Below are positions 1 through 8,219 of a stretch of 64,000 nucleotides of DNA, piece by piece. Numbering within the stretch: the stretch's first letter is position 1; every line of letters starts with the position of its first letter. The position numbers and the translations under genes were made by a program. Under the pieces are notes generated by a model. That model was not told the origin of the DNA. It saw nothing but the letters and a program-made list of their open reading frames with translations, and ran no database searches. The stretch is taken from NCBI RefSeq assembly GCF_002577195.1, contig NZ_NULG01000010.1:1-64000 (forward strand), given 5' to 3'. Origin of the DNA: Bacillus sp. AFS041924 (GTDB taxonomy: Bacteria > Bacillota > Bacilli > Bacillales > Bacillaceae_G).

Positions 1-94
1 TTATGAAATTAATTCAAGAAAGTAAAAAATTACAAATATAATGTTAAAAAAACTGTTAATTCATTTGTATTTGCTGATACTAACGGATAGATAG
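1..94 (+). other. Possible 3' end of an upstream gene plus a 17-codon remnant
   Basis: A reading frame enters from the left edge and stops at 39-41, with last residues ESKKLQI. Its stop overlaps an ATG at 41 (TAATG), a usual sign of translational coupling. The second frame starts MLKKLLIHLYLL, like a short signal peptide, but stops after 17 codons at 92-94. The next gene is a pgaC-type synthase, so these pieces could be leftovers of a pgaB-like deacetylase or another exopolysaccharide gene. Nothing here is long enough to identify a family, and the call rests on position alone. Confidence 0.25.
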
Positions 95-102
95 AAGTTA
101 AA

Positions 103-1370
103 GTGTTGTATTTATTAGTAAATAAGGTGATTAAGCTGAGCAAATTCATTAATTCTTTAGAGGAGTTTGTGTTTTGGTATCCGTTAGTTATATCTTTATT
201 TTGGATTGCCGGATCAAGACTTTTTTTTCGATATCGAGAAAAGGGAAAAGAGATTAATTTTGATGAAATTGATTGGCCACTAATTAGTATTTTAATACCG
301 TGTTACAACGAGGAAGAAACGATTCAAGAAACAATTGAATATTTGGTTGAAAGATTACCCACTAAAAGAAATTGTTGCTGTAAATGATGGGAGCAAAGAT
401 TCAACCTTTAAGATTTTAGAAAAAATGGCAAATAAACATCGTGAGGTTAAAGCAATTGATTGTAGAGAAAATAGAGGGAAAGCCAATGCACTACATATTG
501 CTTGCCATGCTTCAAAAGGAGAATTTTTAATTTGTATCGACTCAGATGCTATTTTAGCTCCTAAAGCTGCGCATTACCTTGTTTATCATTTTCTTCATAA
601 AGGAGAGAGGGTAGGGGCCGTAACGGGAAATCCAAGAAATAGAAATCGAGACACACTTTTCAGTAGATTACAAATCGTAGAATATTCCTCAATTATTGGG
701 GCGATTAAAAGAACTCAAAGAAATATTAGGGAAAATTATGACCGTCTCAGGCGTAGTCGTTGCGTTTCGGAAAAAAGCACTTGTAGATGTAGGGTTATGG
801 GACCGTGACATGATTACAGAAGATATTGCAGTATCTTGGAAGCTTCAAGAAAGATTTTGGGATATTCGATATGAACCTCGTGCACTATGTTGGATGCTAG
901 TTCCAGTAACACTTAAAGGAATTTGGAATCAAAGAATTCGTTGGGCACAAGGTGGACAAGAAGTAATCATACGATATTGGCGATTATTATTGGACTTGCG
1001 GCATAGAAGAATTTGGCCAATTTATCTTGAACAATGGGTTAGTTTAATATGGTCTTTTTCTTGGTTATTTGTGACAATTTACTATTTAATAACAGCTGAC
1101 ACTGTACAGGAATTTGTCATTTGGATGACTTTTTCTTCTTTCTCACTAGTATTCATAAGTCTAATTCAGCTTTGGATATCAATAAGAGTTGATTTATCAT
1201 ACGATAATATTAAAGGATACTATTTTTGGGCTGCATGGTATCCAGTCATTTATTGGGTTCTAAATGCAGTGATTGTTATGTTTGCATTACCTAAAGCAAT
1301 TAAATCTAGAATAAAAGGTGGTTATGCAACATGGACAAGTCCAGACAGGAGAAACAGGAAAATGGAGTAA
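103..1370 (+). pseudogene. pgaC: PgaC/IcaA-type poly-beta-1,6-N-acetylglucosamine synthase, frameshifted
   Basis: Membrane family 2 glycosyltransferase that in intact form would polymerise UDP-GlcNAc into PNAG biofilm polysaccharide. The product is spread over three frames. Frame 1 (103-387) carries an N-terminal membrane helix and ILIPCYNEEETIQETIEY. Frame 2 (about 345-720) carries VNDGSKDST and the metal-binding CIDSDAIL. Frame 3 (about 720-1370) carries VSGVVVAFRKKAL, the ITEDIAVSW acid motif, the NQRIRWAQGG polymer-binding motif and C-terminal membrane helices. Removing one base near 344-346 (giving LLKDYPLKE) and one near 719-722 (giving KRTQRILGKI) restores a continuous family-like protein of roughly 420 residues. 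Both changes are single-base insertions. The start is uncertain: TTG 103 opens the frame but has a weak ribosome-binding site. Gene decay and sequencing error cannot be told apart here, though all other long genes in the window are intact. Confidence 0.8.
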
Positions 1371-1791
1371 TCGTTCATCCAAAGAAAAATTGGTTAAGTG
1401 AATTAATAATGACCATCACAACCTTAGTAATGTTGATTTATTGATAGTAGTAATAGTTTACTTCATTAGTTCGCTAATAAATTACAATAATCGATATATA
1501 AATATAATAAAGTACTATTTCAAAATGACAAATCACGACATACGTCTTTTTATTTTATTTGTAATGCTATTGTGGATAGTTTTTTATTTTGGTCTTTTAG
1601 GTTGGAAATTTTATAATCTGAGAAGATTAGGAGCATTAAATAGAAGGAAGTACCCGAAATATACAACAAAAGAGGATCTATTAAATTTAAAGCTTATGTC
1701 TGAAGAGGATTATATTAAATTACAGAATTCAAAAGTTATTATCTTTGAAAAAAATCCGATTCGTGAGTTAAATAATCAAATAAAAAAATAA
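1331..1791 (+). pseudogene. pgaD: PgaD-like PNAG biosynthesis accessory protein, frameshifted
   Basis: Small inner-membrane partner of PgaC. An ATG at 1331, overlapping the end of pgaC by 40 bases, opens MDKSRQEKQENGVIVHPKKN and continues to a first hydrophobic stretch (SELIMTITTLVMLIY) before a stop at 1442-1444. The rest continues in another frame from about 1441 (IVVIVYFISSLINY), with a second membrane helix (LFILFVMLLWIVFYFGLLGW) and a polar tail containing KYPKYTTKEDLLNL. Adding one T to the run at 1438-1443 joins the halves into a 150-residue two-helix protein of the expected PgaD layout. Overlap with pgaC and the same direction indicate one operon. With the two upstream frameshifts this makes three lesions in 1.1 kb. 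Confidence 0.65.
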
Positions 1792-1862
1792 ATAATCTAA
1801 GCAAAAAAGTAGAAGATTCTTTTGTATTACTATTAATTAGGTTAAAAACTATCCACATACTA

Positions 1863-1899
1863 ACAGGTAGAAGCCATCTACCTGTATTTTAATTTTTTA
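1863..1899 (+). terminator. Rho-independent terminator after the pga remnant
   Basis: Perfect 8-bp stem ACAGGTAG / CTACCTGT with a 7-nt loop, followed by an A/T tract ending in TTTTTT. It separates the pga remnant from the partition-like cassette. Confidence 0.75.
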
Positions 1900-1920
1900 T
1901 CAACATGTGGATAAGGTGAG

Positions 1921-2190
1921 GTGTACACAGTTTTGTACACAAGAATACATTTTGTAAACAGTTGTACACAATAAAGTATACTTGTACACATTTCTGTATA
2001 CTTTGAGTTTAATCAATTTCTTAAGTACCACATAGGTAGAATACAAACATTCAGAAAATATTTCTAATCAAAAAATACAATGTATACACTTTCGTAAACA
2101 AGTACACATTTTTGTAAACAATTGTATACATTTTTGTTTACTTGTATACGAAAATGTATACAAGGTTGTGTGTTTACAATTTTGTATACA
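1921..2190. repeat. Helically phased TGTANACA repeat array, candidate parC centromere
   Basis: Two clusters of short palindromic sites sit just upstream of the parM-like gene. GTACAC, GTAAAC, GTATAC or the reverse form GTTTAC begin at 1923, 1935, 1954, 1964, 1976, 1984 and 1996, then at 2082, 2094, 2102, 2114, 2124, 2136, 2144, 2156, 2172 and 2184. Spacing alternates mostly between 8-10 and 12 bp, close to one helical turn, so most sites face the same side of the DNA. A 66-bp stretch of other sequence separates the clusters. Phased direct repeats beside an actin-like ATPase and a small DNA-binding gene are the usual layout of type II plasmid centromeres, which also act as operators for the cassette. 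The centromere role is inferred. Confidence 0.75.
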
Positions 2191-2319
2191 AGATGACAGT
2201 TTAATTACATTTTTATAATAGTTTAGTATGGAATATTGACCAGATGGCTAAATTTAGATAATCTAAAATCAGAATTATCTATATAATATGTAAACCTATT
2301 AACGAAAGGGATGATTTAT

Positions 2320-3522
2320 TTGGTAAATGCTCGTATAGCTGCAATTGATGTAGGAAACGATTCACTCAAAGGAATTTTTGGGAAGATGGATTCTGAGATT
2401 AACATTCCCAATATTATTGCGAGGGATACAGAAGATCGTCCAATCATTGGGATAGAGGAATTAGACAACCAAGATCCAGTTGATGGAATACATATTCGCG
2501 TTCACTCCCCTACCCTAAAAGAGAATAATACTGTTTATCGTGTAGGAAACTTAGCAACAAAAAGTAGTAATGCAACTGAATTAGATCCTGGGAGTAATAA
2601 GTCTGAGGAAGATCAAACACTTATTATGTTATTTGCAGCACTTGCATTAGACGCAGCCAGAGAAGAAAATAAACAGATTGTAAAAACCTCTAATAATGTA
2701 ATTGAGGCAACATACATTTTAGGAACTGGCCTTCCACTTAGAGAAGTAAAGGAAGGAAAGGACGTAGGTTATCGATCACGATTACTAGGTTCAGTTCACC
2801 AAGTAGAGTTTTTAGTAACACCTAGACATCAAGGATTAAAAGTTAATATTAAATTTGAAGATGTTAAAGTTTACCCTGAAGGATTTGCCGCTTTTATTAA
2901 TCTAGTTATGGATAATCATTTAAACATAATTAACAAAGACCTTATCGATAAAAAAATCCTTATTCAAGACATCGGTGGGTTATCAACTGATATTGCAGTC
3001 ATTCGAAACAGAAAGGTAGATGACGATAAAGCTCAAGGCTTTAATCTAGGTGTAGCAGAATCCCTAGAAGCAATTCGTGAAGAGATTCGTTCCAGACATG
3101 GAGTTGAACTTGATAGCCGAAGAGATGTTGTAGAGATTATTACTAAGAAGAATGACCGAAATCATATAATGGTTAAAGGTAGTCGGACAAGCGTTCATGA
3201 TATTGTTGACCGAATTCTACTAGAATTAGCTAAAAAACAATATCGCCATTTACGAAATATTTGGCAGAAAAACTCTCAAACAGAAATATGCTATTTCATC
3301 GGTGGCGGATCTTTAATCTTAAAAGAATATCTTAAAACACTTAATAATAACCTAGATGGCTATAATATTGATTTCTTTGAAGATGAGAAGGAAAGTATCT
3401 GGATGATGGCGAATGCTTACTATAAACTAATTGCTGATTTTGAAATAAAAAGAATTAGAGAAACTAGAAGAGAAGCACAACAACCTCAAAAAGAAGAACA
3501 AAAAATGTCTAAAGCAAAATAA
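2320..3522 (+). CDS. ParM/StbA-family actin-like ATPase (type II partition)
   Basis: Bacterial actin homologue of 400 residues expected to polymerise with nucleotide and push or position DNA bound through an adaptor. Actin-fold signatures are present: phosphate-1 loop IDVGNDSLKG near residues 9-18, phosphate-2 loop DIGGLSTDIAVI near 212, and the adenosine/connect motif YFIGGGSLIL near 327. The tail is charged (Arg/Gln/Glu/Lys). An in-frame ATG at 2311 lies immediately after GAAAGGG, too close for initiation. TTG at 2320 has that same site 9 nt upstream and starts MVNARIAAID, so it is preferred. The next gene begins 9 nt after the stop, making a two-gene operon behind the phased repeat array. 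The window is otherwise chromosomal, so this is either a resident chromosomal cassette or an integrated plasmid remnant. The exact clade (ParM, AlfA, Alp7A) cannot be assigned by eye. Confidence 0.85.
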   Translation: MVNARIAAIDVGNDSLKGIFGKMDSEINIPNIIARDTEDRPIIGIEELDNQDPVDGIHIRVHSPTLKENNTVYRVGNLATKSSNATELDPGSNKSEEDQTLIMLFAALALDAAREENKQIVKTSNNVIEATYILGTGLPLREVKEGKDVGYRSRLLGSVHQVEFLVTPRHQGLKVNIKFEDVKVYPEGFAAFINLVMDNHLNIINKDLIDKKILIQDIGGLSTDIAVIRNRKVDDDKAQGFNLGVAESLEAIREEIRSRHGVELDSRRDVVEIITKKNDRNHIMVKGSRTSVHDIVDRILLELAKKQYRHLRNIWQKNSQTEICYFIGGGSLILKEYLKTLNNNLDGYNIDFFEDEKESIWMMANAYYKLIADFEIKRIRETRREAQQPQKEEQKMSKAK

Positions 3523-3531
3523 GGTGATTCC

Positions 3532-4110
3532 ATGAAGGAAAAAGAATTGACGAGGGGACAACCTATTACATTTCGTATCCCTTCCGATACGCCTGATCAA
3601 ATCATAAAACATTTGCAACAGCTTAAGCAAAACGAAAGGCGAAACTTTTCAAGTAAGATTGCTGAGTACGTATTAAGCGGAGTAAATGAATCATTATCAA
3701 AGCAGAGGCAAACAATCACGATTCCACTTCCTAAGGGTCTAGATAAAGCTCAAAGAGATTGGTTAAAGCATGAACATTCTGAGGCGCTTTTAGGCAGTAT
3801 TGTGTACCAATTACTATCCAACCCAACTCGTACAGCCTCACTTATTACTTCACTAAATAGTAATAGTCTAGCAATTGAGGAAGCTCTGTATCTTCAAGAA
3901 GAAGAAACGGGACTAGAACCTGAATTAGAGCCTATTCAAACAGAAATCCGTACAAGGGAACGGAAAGTACTAAGTAAAAATGATAACGATTTGGAAAACT
4001 TTAATTGGGAAATTGCAAGCAAAAGTGAAATTTCTGCAGCTAAAGACGAAATTGAAGAGGAAGATATGGATAGTCTCCTTGGAGATTTCCTTGCACAAAT
4101 GAATAAATAA
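3532..4110 (+). CDS. Putative ParR-like adaptor, possible tandem ribbon-helix-helix
   Basis: 192-residue acidic protein following the ParM-like gene by 9 nt, with ribosome-binding site AAGGTG before the ATG. The N-terminus has a strand ITFRIP followed by helices PDQIIKHLQQLKQN and FSSKIAEYVLSGV, a plausible ribbon-helix-helix DNA-binding unit. A second similar arrangement follows near residues 62-100 (TITIPLP, then GLDKAQRDWLKHEHSEALL and IVYQLL). The C-terminal half is Glu/Asp-rich and ends DSLLGDFLAQMNK, a short amphipathic end that could contact the filament, as the C-terminus of ParR contacts ParM. I do not recognise a named family. The adaptor role rests on gene order, predicted fold and the adjacent repeat array, and the second RHH unit is speculative. 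Confidence 0.6.
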   Translation: MKEKELTRGQPITFRIPSDTPDQIIKHLQQLKQNERRNFSSKIAEYVLSGVNESLSKQRQTITIPLPKGLDKAQRDWLKHEHSEALLGSIVYQLLSNPTRTASLITSLNSNSLAIEEALYLQEEETGLEPELEPIQTEIRTRERKVLSKNDNDLENFNWEIASKSEISAAKDEIEEEDMDSLLGDFLAQMNK

Positions 4111-4120
4111 TGAATCAAAG

Positions 4121-4147
4121 GGGACCGTATAAAATACGGTCCCTTTT
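4121..4147. terminator. Bidirectional terminator between partition cassette and CBS gene
   Basis: Perfect 10-bp stem GGGACCGTAT / ATACGGTCCC with an AAA loop and TTTT on the right. It lies between two convergent genes and could serve both. Confidence 0.85.
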
Positions 4148-4160
4148 AATTCATTTTACA

Positions 4161-4571
4161 TTATTTAATATCATTCTGAGAGATTTGTGATAATGCTTCG
4201 CCAGCACTCTCGTCTGACTGATCTTGTACGGCTAAATCTCCTAGTGAAAGCATTCCAATGAGATTTCCGTTTTCTACGACCGGCAATCTTCTTATTTGAT
4301 GTTGAGCCATTAAACTTGATGCTTCTTGAAGACTTGCATTACAGTCAATCGTTACAATATTATTAGACATTACTTGGGAAATATTTGAATTTCCATTACC
4401 AATTCCACGCAAAGCTAAGTCTCGGTCTGTGATCATTCCAACAACTTGACCATTTTCAACAACTGGAATCGCACCGACATTTAAAGACTCCATTTTACTT
4501 GCTACTGATTGTAAAGAATCTTGATTTGTACAACATTCAACATTACTCGACATAACGTCTCTTACTTTCAT
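4161..4571 (-). CDS. CBS-domain pair protein
   Basis: Cytosolic 136-residue protein of two CBS motifs, a fold that binds adenine nucleotides or related ligands. Repeat 1 covers about residues 1-60 (MKVRDVMSSNVECC, then VGAIPVVENGQVVGMITDRDLALR). Repeat 2 covers about 65-125 (SQVMSNNIVTIDCNASLQEA, then IRRLPVVENGNLIGMLSLGDLA). No catalytic domain is fused, as in the YhcV-type stand-alone proteins of Bacillus. The start has a strong GGAGG site. It is monocistronic between two terminators. What it senses and which partner it regulates cannot be told from sequence. Confidence 0.9.
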   Translation of the reverse strand: MKVRDVMSSNVECCTNQDSLQSVASKMESLNVGAIPVVENGQVVGMITDRDLALRGIGNGNSNISQVMSNNIVTIDCNASLQEASSLMAQHQIRRLPVVENGNLIGMLSLGDLAVQDQSDESAGEALSQISQNDIK

Positions 4572-4699
4572 AAAAATACCTCCAAAAAAATATTATTCTG
4601 ACTGAGATATTATTTGTAGTATCTATTTAATTATTCGGAGTATTAGTAGACTTTTGTTGAATAATGTATTTTACAAGTTTTCTCTAAGTAAATCTATTT

Positions 4700-5608
4700 T
4701 TATGCGGATTGAAGTGAATTTCTTCTGAGAAATTGCGGTAAAACGATCCCTACTAAAATTAAGATGATGCCAAAATATTGTGAAGTGCCAATTGTTTCCT
4801 TTAATACAATTGCTGACATTAAAGTTGCTGTCGGCAACTCGGCTGCTCCTAAAATAGAAGCAACACCAGATCCGGTTAATGGTACTCCTTTTGAAAACAT
4901 TAAAGTAGAAAAGAAAGGTCCAAGAAAACCAAGGATTAGACCATATTTTAACATTATTTTGCCAAACAAATGTAGATCAGTAAAAAAAGTAGGCGGTAGG
5001 ATGATTGTACAAATGATAAAACCACCTGTTATCATTAATGCCGTTTTAGTGATTGGGTTAGTATGAATAGCTACCCTTCCGCTAAGGAGAATAAACGTAC
5101 TATATGAAACTGCGGACAACAACCCGAATAAAACTCCTATCCAATTCAATGAACCAAGTCCATTTGATAAAATATTTGTAGCAAAAAGTGTTCCGATAAT
5201 AAGTGGAATTAATGAAATTAATTTACTTTTCTCTGGTAGTCTTCGATTGAAGACTGACTCTAGTAAAACACCAATCCAGGTGAACTGGAACATCAACACA
5301 ATAGCTAATGATGCAGTGATATATTGTAAAGCCAAATAATAAAACATTCCAGTTAAACCAGTTGTTGACCCTAACACTATAAGTAATAGTACATTCTTCT
5401 TTGTAGGCTTTACATATTGATTGTTCCTAGACTTAGATGATCTACTTTTATTAAAGAGGACAGTAGACCATAATAATAGTGCGCCAACAAGCATTTGAAT
5501 ACCGACGACATCATTTACAATAAAACCATCACCATAAGCTAATTTTACAAAGGTAGATAAAACGCCATAACAGACAGAGCCGATGATGATATAGAGTATG
5601 CCTTTCAA
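4700..5608 (-). CDS. EamA/DMT-family transporter
   Basis: Integral membrane protein of 302 residues with about ten hydrophobic helices in two EamA halves, the drug/metabolite transporter layout. It begins MKGILYIIIGSVCYGVLSTFVK and ends in a short basic tail (LPQFLRRNSLQSA). The start is TTG with GGGGTG upstream. Helix 4 carries TGLTGMFYYLALQY, and the second half carries GPFFSTLMFSKGVPLTGSGVASILG, typical of the family. Substrates of these proteins (amino acids, metabolites) are not predictable from sequence. It is alone between two hairpins, so probably monocistronic. Confidence 0.88.
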   Translation of the reverse strand: MKGILYIIIGSVCYGVLSTFVKLAYGDGFIVNDVVGIQMLVGALLLWSTVLFNKSRSSKSRNNQYVKPTKKNVLLLIVLGSTTGLTGMFYYLALQYITASLAIVLMFQFTWIGVLLESVFNRRLPEKSKLISLIPLIIGTLFATNILSNGLGSLNWIGVLFGLLSAVSYSTFILLSGRVAIHTNPITKTALMITGGFIICTIILPPTFFTDLHLFGKIMLKYGLILGFLGPFFSTLMFSKGVPLTGSGVASILGAAELPTATLMSAIVLKETIGTSQYFGIILILVGIVLPQFLRRNSLQSA

Positions 5609-5627
5609 GATAACACCCCACTTAATA

Positions 5628-5667
5628 AGAATAAAAAAGAAGTAAAGAGGAATGGCCTCTTTACTTC
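5628..5667 (-). terminator. Terminator for purine nucleoside phosphorylase
   Basis: Twelve-bp perfect stem (GAAGTAAAGAGG / CCTCTTTACTTC) with a 5-nt loop. Read on the minus strand it is followed by TTTTTTATTC. It lies downstream of punA and the 130-bp repeat, just ahead of the transporter gene. Confidence 0.8.
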
Positions 5668-5794
5668 AGACGGCTGATAAACGCTCTCTTTCTTCGTTAC
5701 TTCGTCTAACTTCGGTGCTCATTACCTTCTAGGGTAACTCCGCTCCTCTTAAGACTTCGCGCCTTGAAAGACAAACATTTTCTATCAGTCTGAA
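5665..5794. repeat. About 130-bp intergenic element with imperfect terminal inverted repeats
   Basis: The ends TTCAGACGGCTGATA and TATCAGTCTGAA are imperfect inverted repeats (TTCAGAC-CTGATA type). The interior is distinctly higher in GC than its neighbours and contains regular TTCG motifs (TTCTTCGTTACTTCGTC, ACTTCGGTGCTC, GACTTCGCGCC) and a small TTACC/GGGTAA hairpin. There is no convincing reading frame. It looks like a dispersed, non-coding, MITE- or REP-like Bacillaceae element, though only one copy is present in this window. It falls between the punA stop and the punA terminator and would be transcribed. Confidence 0.5.
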
Positions 5795-5882
5795 ACTTAG
5801 CTTTTTGGGATTATGACCTATGCGACTTTGGTCTAATTTCATATTCTCTTGTTGAGCTAAGATAGATATTTCTCCGGTAATA

Positions 5883-6701
5883 TTACATTTCTTCTAAAAT
5901 ACCTTTAACTAAGTTAACGAATTTCGTTCTTACCATGCTTGCTACTTCGATGACTTCCTCATGGTTTAAAGGCTGGTCTAAAATGCCGCAAGCCATGTTT
6001 GTTAGACAAGAGATACCTAAAACCTTCATACTTCCATGAACAGCTACGATTGCTTCAGGAACTGTTGACATTCCTACAGAATCGGCACCAAGCGTACGGA
6101 TCATACGGATTTCAGCAGGTGTTTCATACGAAGGACCGCTCCACCATGCATATACACCTTGCTGTAATTTAATATCTTGTTTTGCCGCAATATCTAGTGC
6201 AAGACTACGTAACCCTTTGTTATATACTTCAGAAACGTCAGGGAAGCGAGTTCCTAATTCTGGGTTATTTGGTCCAATTAAAGGATTTGTTCCTACTAAA
6301 TTAATATGGTCAGTAATCAGCATTAAATCACCTGGGTTAAAGCTTGTGTTAACAGCACCACAAGCATTTGTTACGATTAATTTTTCCACACCAAGTGCCT
6401 TCATTACGCGTACAGGGAATGTTACTTCATCTAAAGTAAAACCTTCATAGTAATGGAAGCGACCTTTCATTGCTACTACAGATTGCCCTTTTAATTCACC
6501 GATTACTAATTCATTAGCATGACCTACTGCTTCAGATTTAGCAAAGTGAGGAATTTCGCTGTAAGGGATGACTACAGAGTTTTCGATTTCATCTGCAAGA
6601 GTACCTAAGCCAGAACCTAATATTAATCCAATTGATGGACGGTAGTTTGTTTTATTTAATATAAAATCTCTTGTTTCTAAAATTTGTTCAGTTTTATGCA
6701 T
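5883..6701 (-). CDS. punA: Purine nucleoside phosphorylase (trimeric type)
   Basis: Cleaves guanosine and inosine (or the deoxy forms) with phosphate to base plus ribose-1-phosphate in purine salvage; cytosolic. At 272 residues it is full length. Family motifs occur in order: GLILGSGLGTLAD (phosphate loop), VGHANELVIG, MKGRFHYYEG (phosphate His and Tyr), VTNACGAVN, SYETPAEIRM, LGADSVGMSTVPE (ribose site) and LTNMACGI. It corresponds to the PupG/PunA class rather than hexameric DeoD. The ATG follows a strong AGGAGG site. No phosphopentomutase gene is adjacent, unlike the drm-pupG operon of B. subtilis. I saw no purine riboswitch in the leader. Confidence 0.95.
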   Translation of the reverse strand: MHKTEQILETRDFILNKTNYRPSIGLILGSGLGTLADEIENSVVIPYSEIPHFAKSEAVGHANELVIGELKGQSVVAMKGRFHYYEGFTLDEVTFPVRVMKALGVEKLIVTNACGAVNTSFNPGDLMLITDHINLVGTNPLIGPNNPELGTRFPDVSEVYNKGLRSLALDIAAKQDIKLQQGVYAWWSGPSYETPAEIRMIRTLGADSVGMSTVPEAIVAVHGSMKVLGISCLTNMACGILDQPLNHEEVIEVASMVRTKFVNLVKGILEEM

Positions 6702-6951
6702 TTATTTTTCCTCCTAATATGAGTAATAAAGTTGGGATAAAAAAATCTACTAAAATATTCATACGTTCATCATCAGTCTAATAGATAATGACTTACTTGT
6801 AAATGAACTAAATTCCATTTTGGCAAAAAGTTTTTGGTATTTTATTTAAAAAGCTGTAATAACACTGCATAACTAGCTATACTTAATTCATAAAATATAA
6901 AAAGTAGAATAAAGAATAGATCAGAAATTAAGATTTGATTTGGAGGAACCA

Positions 6952-8166
6952 ATGATCAGGCAATTTGTAGGCTACCAGTCACCTAAAGTCAAAAGTTTAA
7001 AGCTTTTATATAGCCTAATACGAAAATTAGGACCAATAAAAGTTAGTACGTTAACTGAAATGACAGGATATAAGCATACTACCTGTGTTCGGTTATTAGA
7101 AGAGTTAGTACAGGAAGGGCTTATATATGATAGTGGTTTAGGGGTTTCAAGCGGTGGAAGGAGACCAGCAATGTATGTGATTAATCCATCTGCTTTTTAC
7201 TTAGTGGGTGTAGAAATTACGAATTTATTTACAACCGTGCTATTGCTTGATTTAAACCTGTCTATTATAGAATCCAAGAAATTAAAGATGAGTAGTGAGA
7301 GTACAGGAGATTTTACGTTAAACTTTGTTACGAAAAGTGTAGGTGAATTATTAGTTCAAAATAATATTAGTAAAGAAAATTTATTAGGAATTGGTATTGG
7401 AGTCTTGGACCCAATCGATCCAGAAAAAGGTGAAATGATTAACTCGGAGTCATTCTTAGCTGGTGGATGGGAAGATTTAAATATTGTTCATTACTTAGAA
7501 GAAGCTAATCAGTGCCCGATATTTTTAAATAATGGTACTAATTTAGCAGCCTTAGCAGAGTACCGACTAAATTATAGTAAAGAAAGTGAGAATATTGTAT
7601 TTGTCTCAAGTGATATGGGCATACGATGTGGAATTATTCAGCAAGGTAAACTAATAAGCAATAAATACGAAATGGATGACGCTTTTGGACATATAATTGT
7701 AGATATCCACGGAAAACGTTGTTCATGTGGTTCTTATGGTTGTCTACAAGCGTACAGTAGTTTACCAGCAATAAGAGAAGAAATGATTAAACGCATAAAG
7801 CGTGGAGAGAGTTCTTCTTTGAAGAATGAAATAACAGATGTCGAACAAATTAGCTATCATCAAATTCTTGAGGCTTTAGAGAAGGAAGATTCACTTTGTT
7901 TGGACATAATAAGAGAGGCAGCCAATTATTTTGGTATTGGACTTACTAATCTTATTTATATTGTACGACCTGATATTGTCATTTGTGGAGGTACATTAGT
8001 TCCTAAGCCATTATTCTTTGATGTAGCATGTGAAGTAGCACAAGGAAGAATGAAACAGTATCCTAATAGTCCTGTTCAAATTAAAAAATCAACGACCGCG
8101 TATAATATCGTCGCGCAAGGAGCGGGCTGTATCGTATTTGATTACTTCACTGAAGAACCTGTTTAA
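6952..8166 (+). CDS. ROK-family transcriptional regulator
   Basis: 404-residue XylR/NagC-type repressor: an N-terminal winged helix-turn-helix (about residues 15-75; SLIRKLGPIKVSTLTEMTGY, ending SSGGRRPAMY) fused to a ROK sugar-kinase-like domain. The zinc site CSCGSYGCLQAY is intact. The ATP-binding loops are degenerate, as usual for ROK repressors. ATG 6952 has GGAGG five to six bases upstream; an in-frame TTG at 6940 would place that site inside the gene, so 6952 is chosen. No sugar operon is joined to it: the next gene is 470 bp away behind a terminator and belongs to trehalose use with its own TreR. The ligand is therefore unknown, and targets are probably elsewhere. Confidence 0.88.
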   Translation: MIRQFVGYQSPKVKSLKLLYSLIRKLGPIKVSTLTEMTGYKHTTCVRLLEELVQEGLIYDSGLGVSSGGRRPAMYVINPSAFYLVGVEITNLFTTVLLLDLNLSIIESKKLKMSSESTGDFTLNFVTKSVGELLVQNNISKENLLGIGIGVLDPIDPEKGEMINSESFLAGGWEDLNIVHYLEEANQCPIFLNNGTNLAALAEYRLNYSKESENIVFVSSDMGIRCGIIQQGKLISNKYEMDDAFGHIIVDIHGKRCSCGSYGCLQAYSSLPAIREEMIKRIKRGESSSLKNEITDVEQISYHQILEALEKEDSLCLDIIREAANYFGIGLTNLIYIVRPDIVICGGTLVPKPLFFDVACEVAQGRMKQYPNSPVQIKKSTTAYNIVAQGAGCIVFDYFTEEPV

Positions 8167-8167
8167 T

Positions 8168-8219
8168 AAAATAACCGTTAATCTTTATTGAGAACAATAA
8201 GAGATTAGCGGTTATTTTA
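8168..8219 (+). terminator. Terminator after ROK regulator
   Basis: Long stem (AAATAACCG.TAATCT.TTATTG against CAATAA.AGATTAGCGGTTATTTT) with an AGAA loop, ending in a T-rich run. It isolates the regulator from the trehalose operon. Confidence 0.8.

Noticed and set aside
1921-2190. Repeat array as a CRISPR
   Set aside because: Repeats are 6-8 bp palindromic sites at helical spacing, with no unique spacers and no cas genes.
6702-6951. Purine riboswitch ahead of purine nucleoside phosphorylase
   Set aside because: No conserved purine aptamer core was recognisable on the minus strand.
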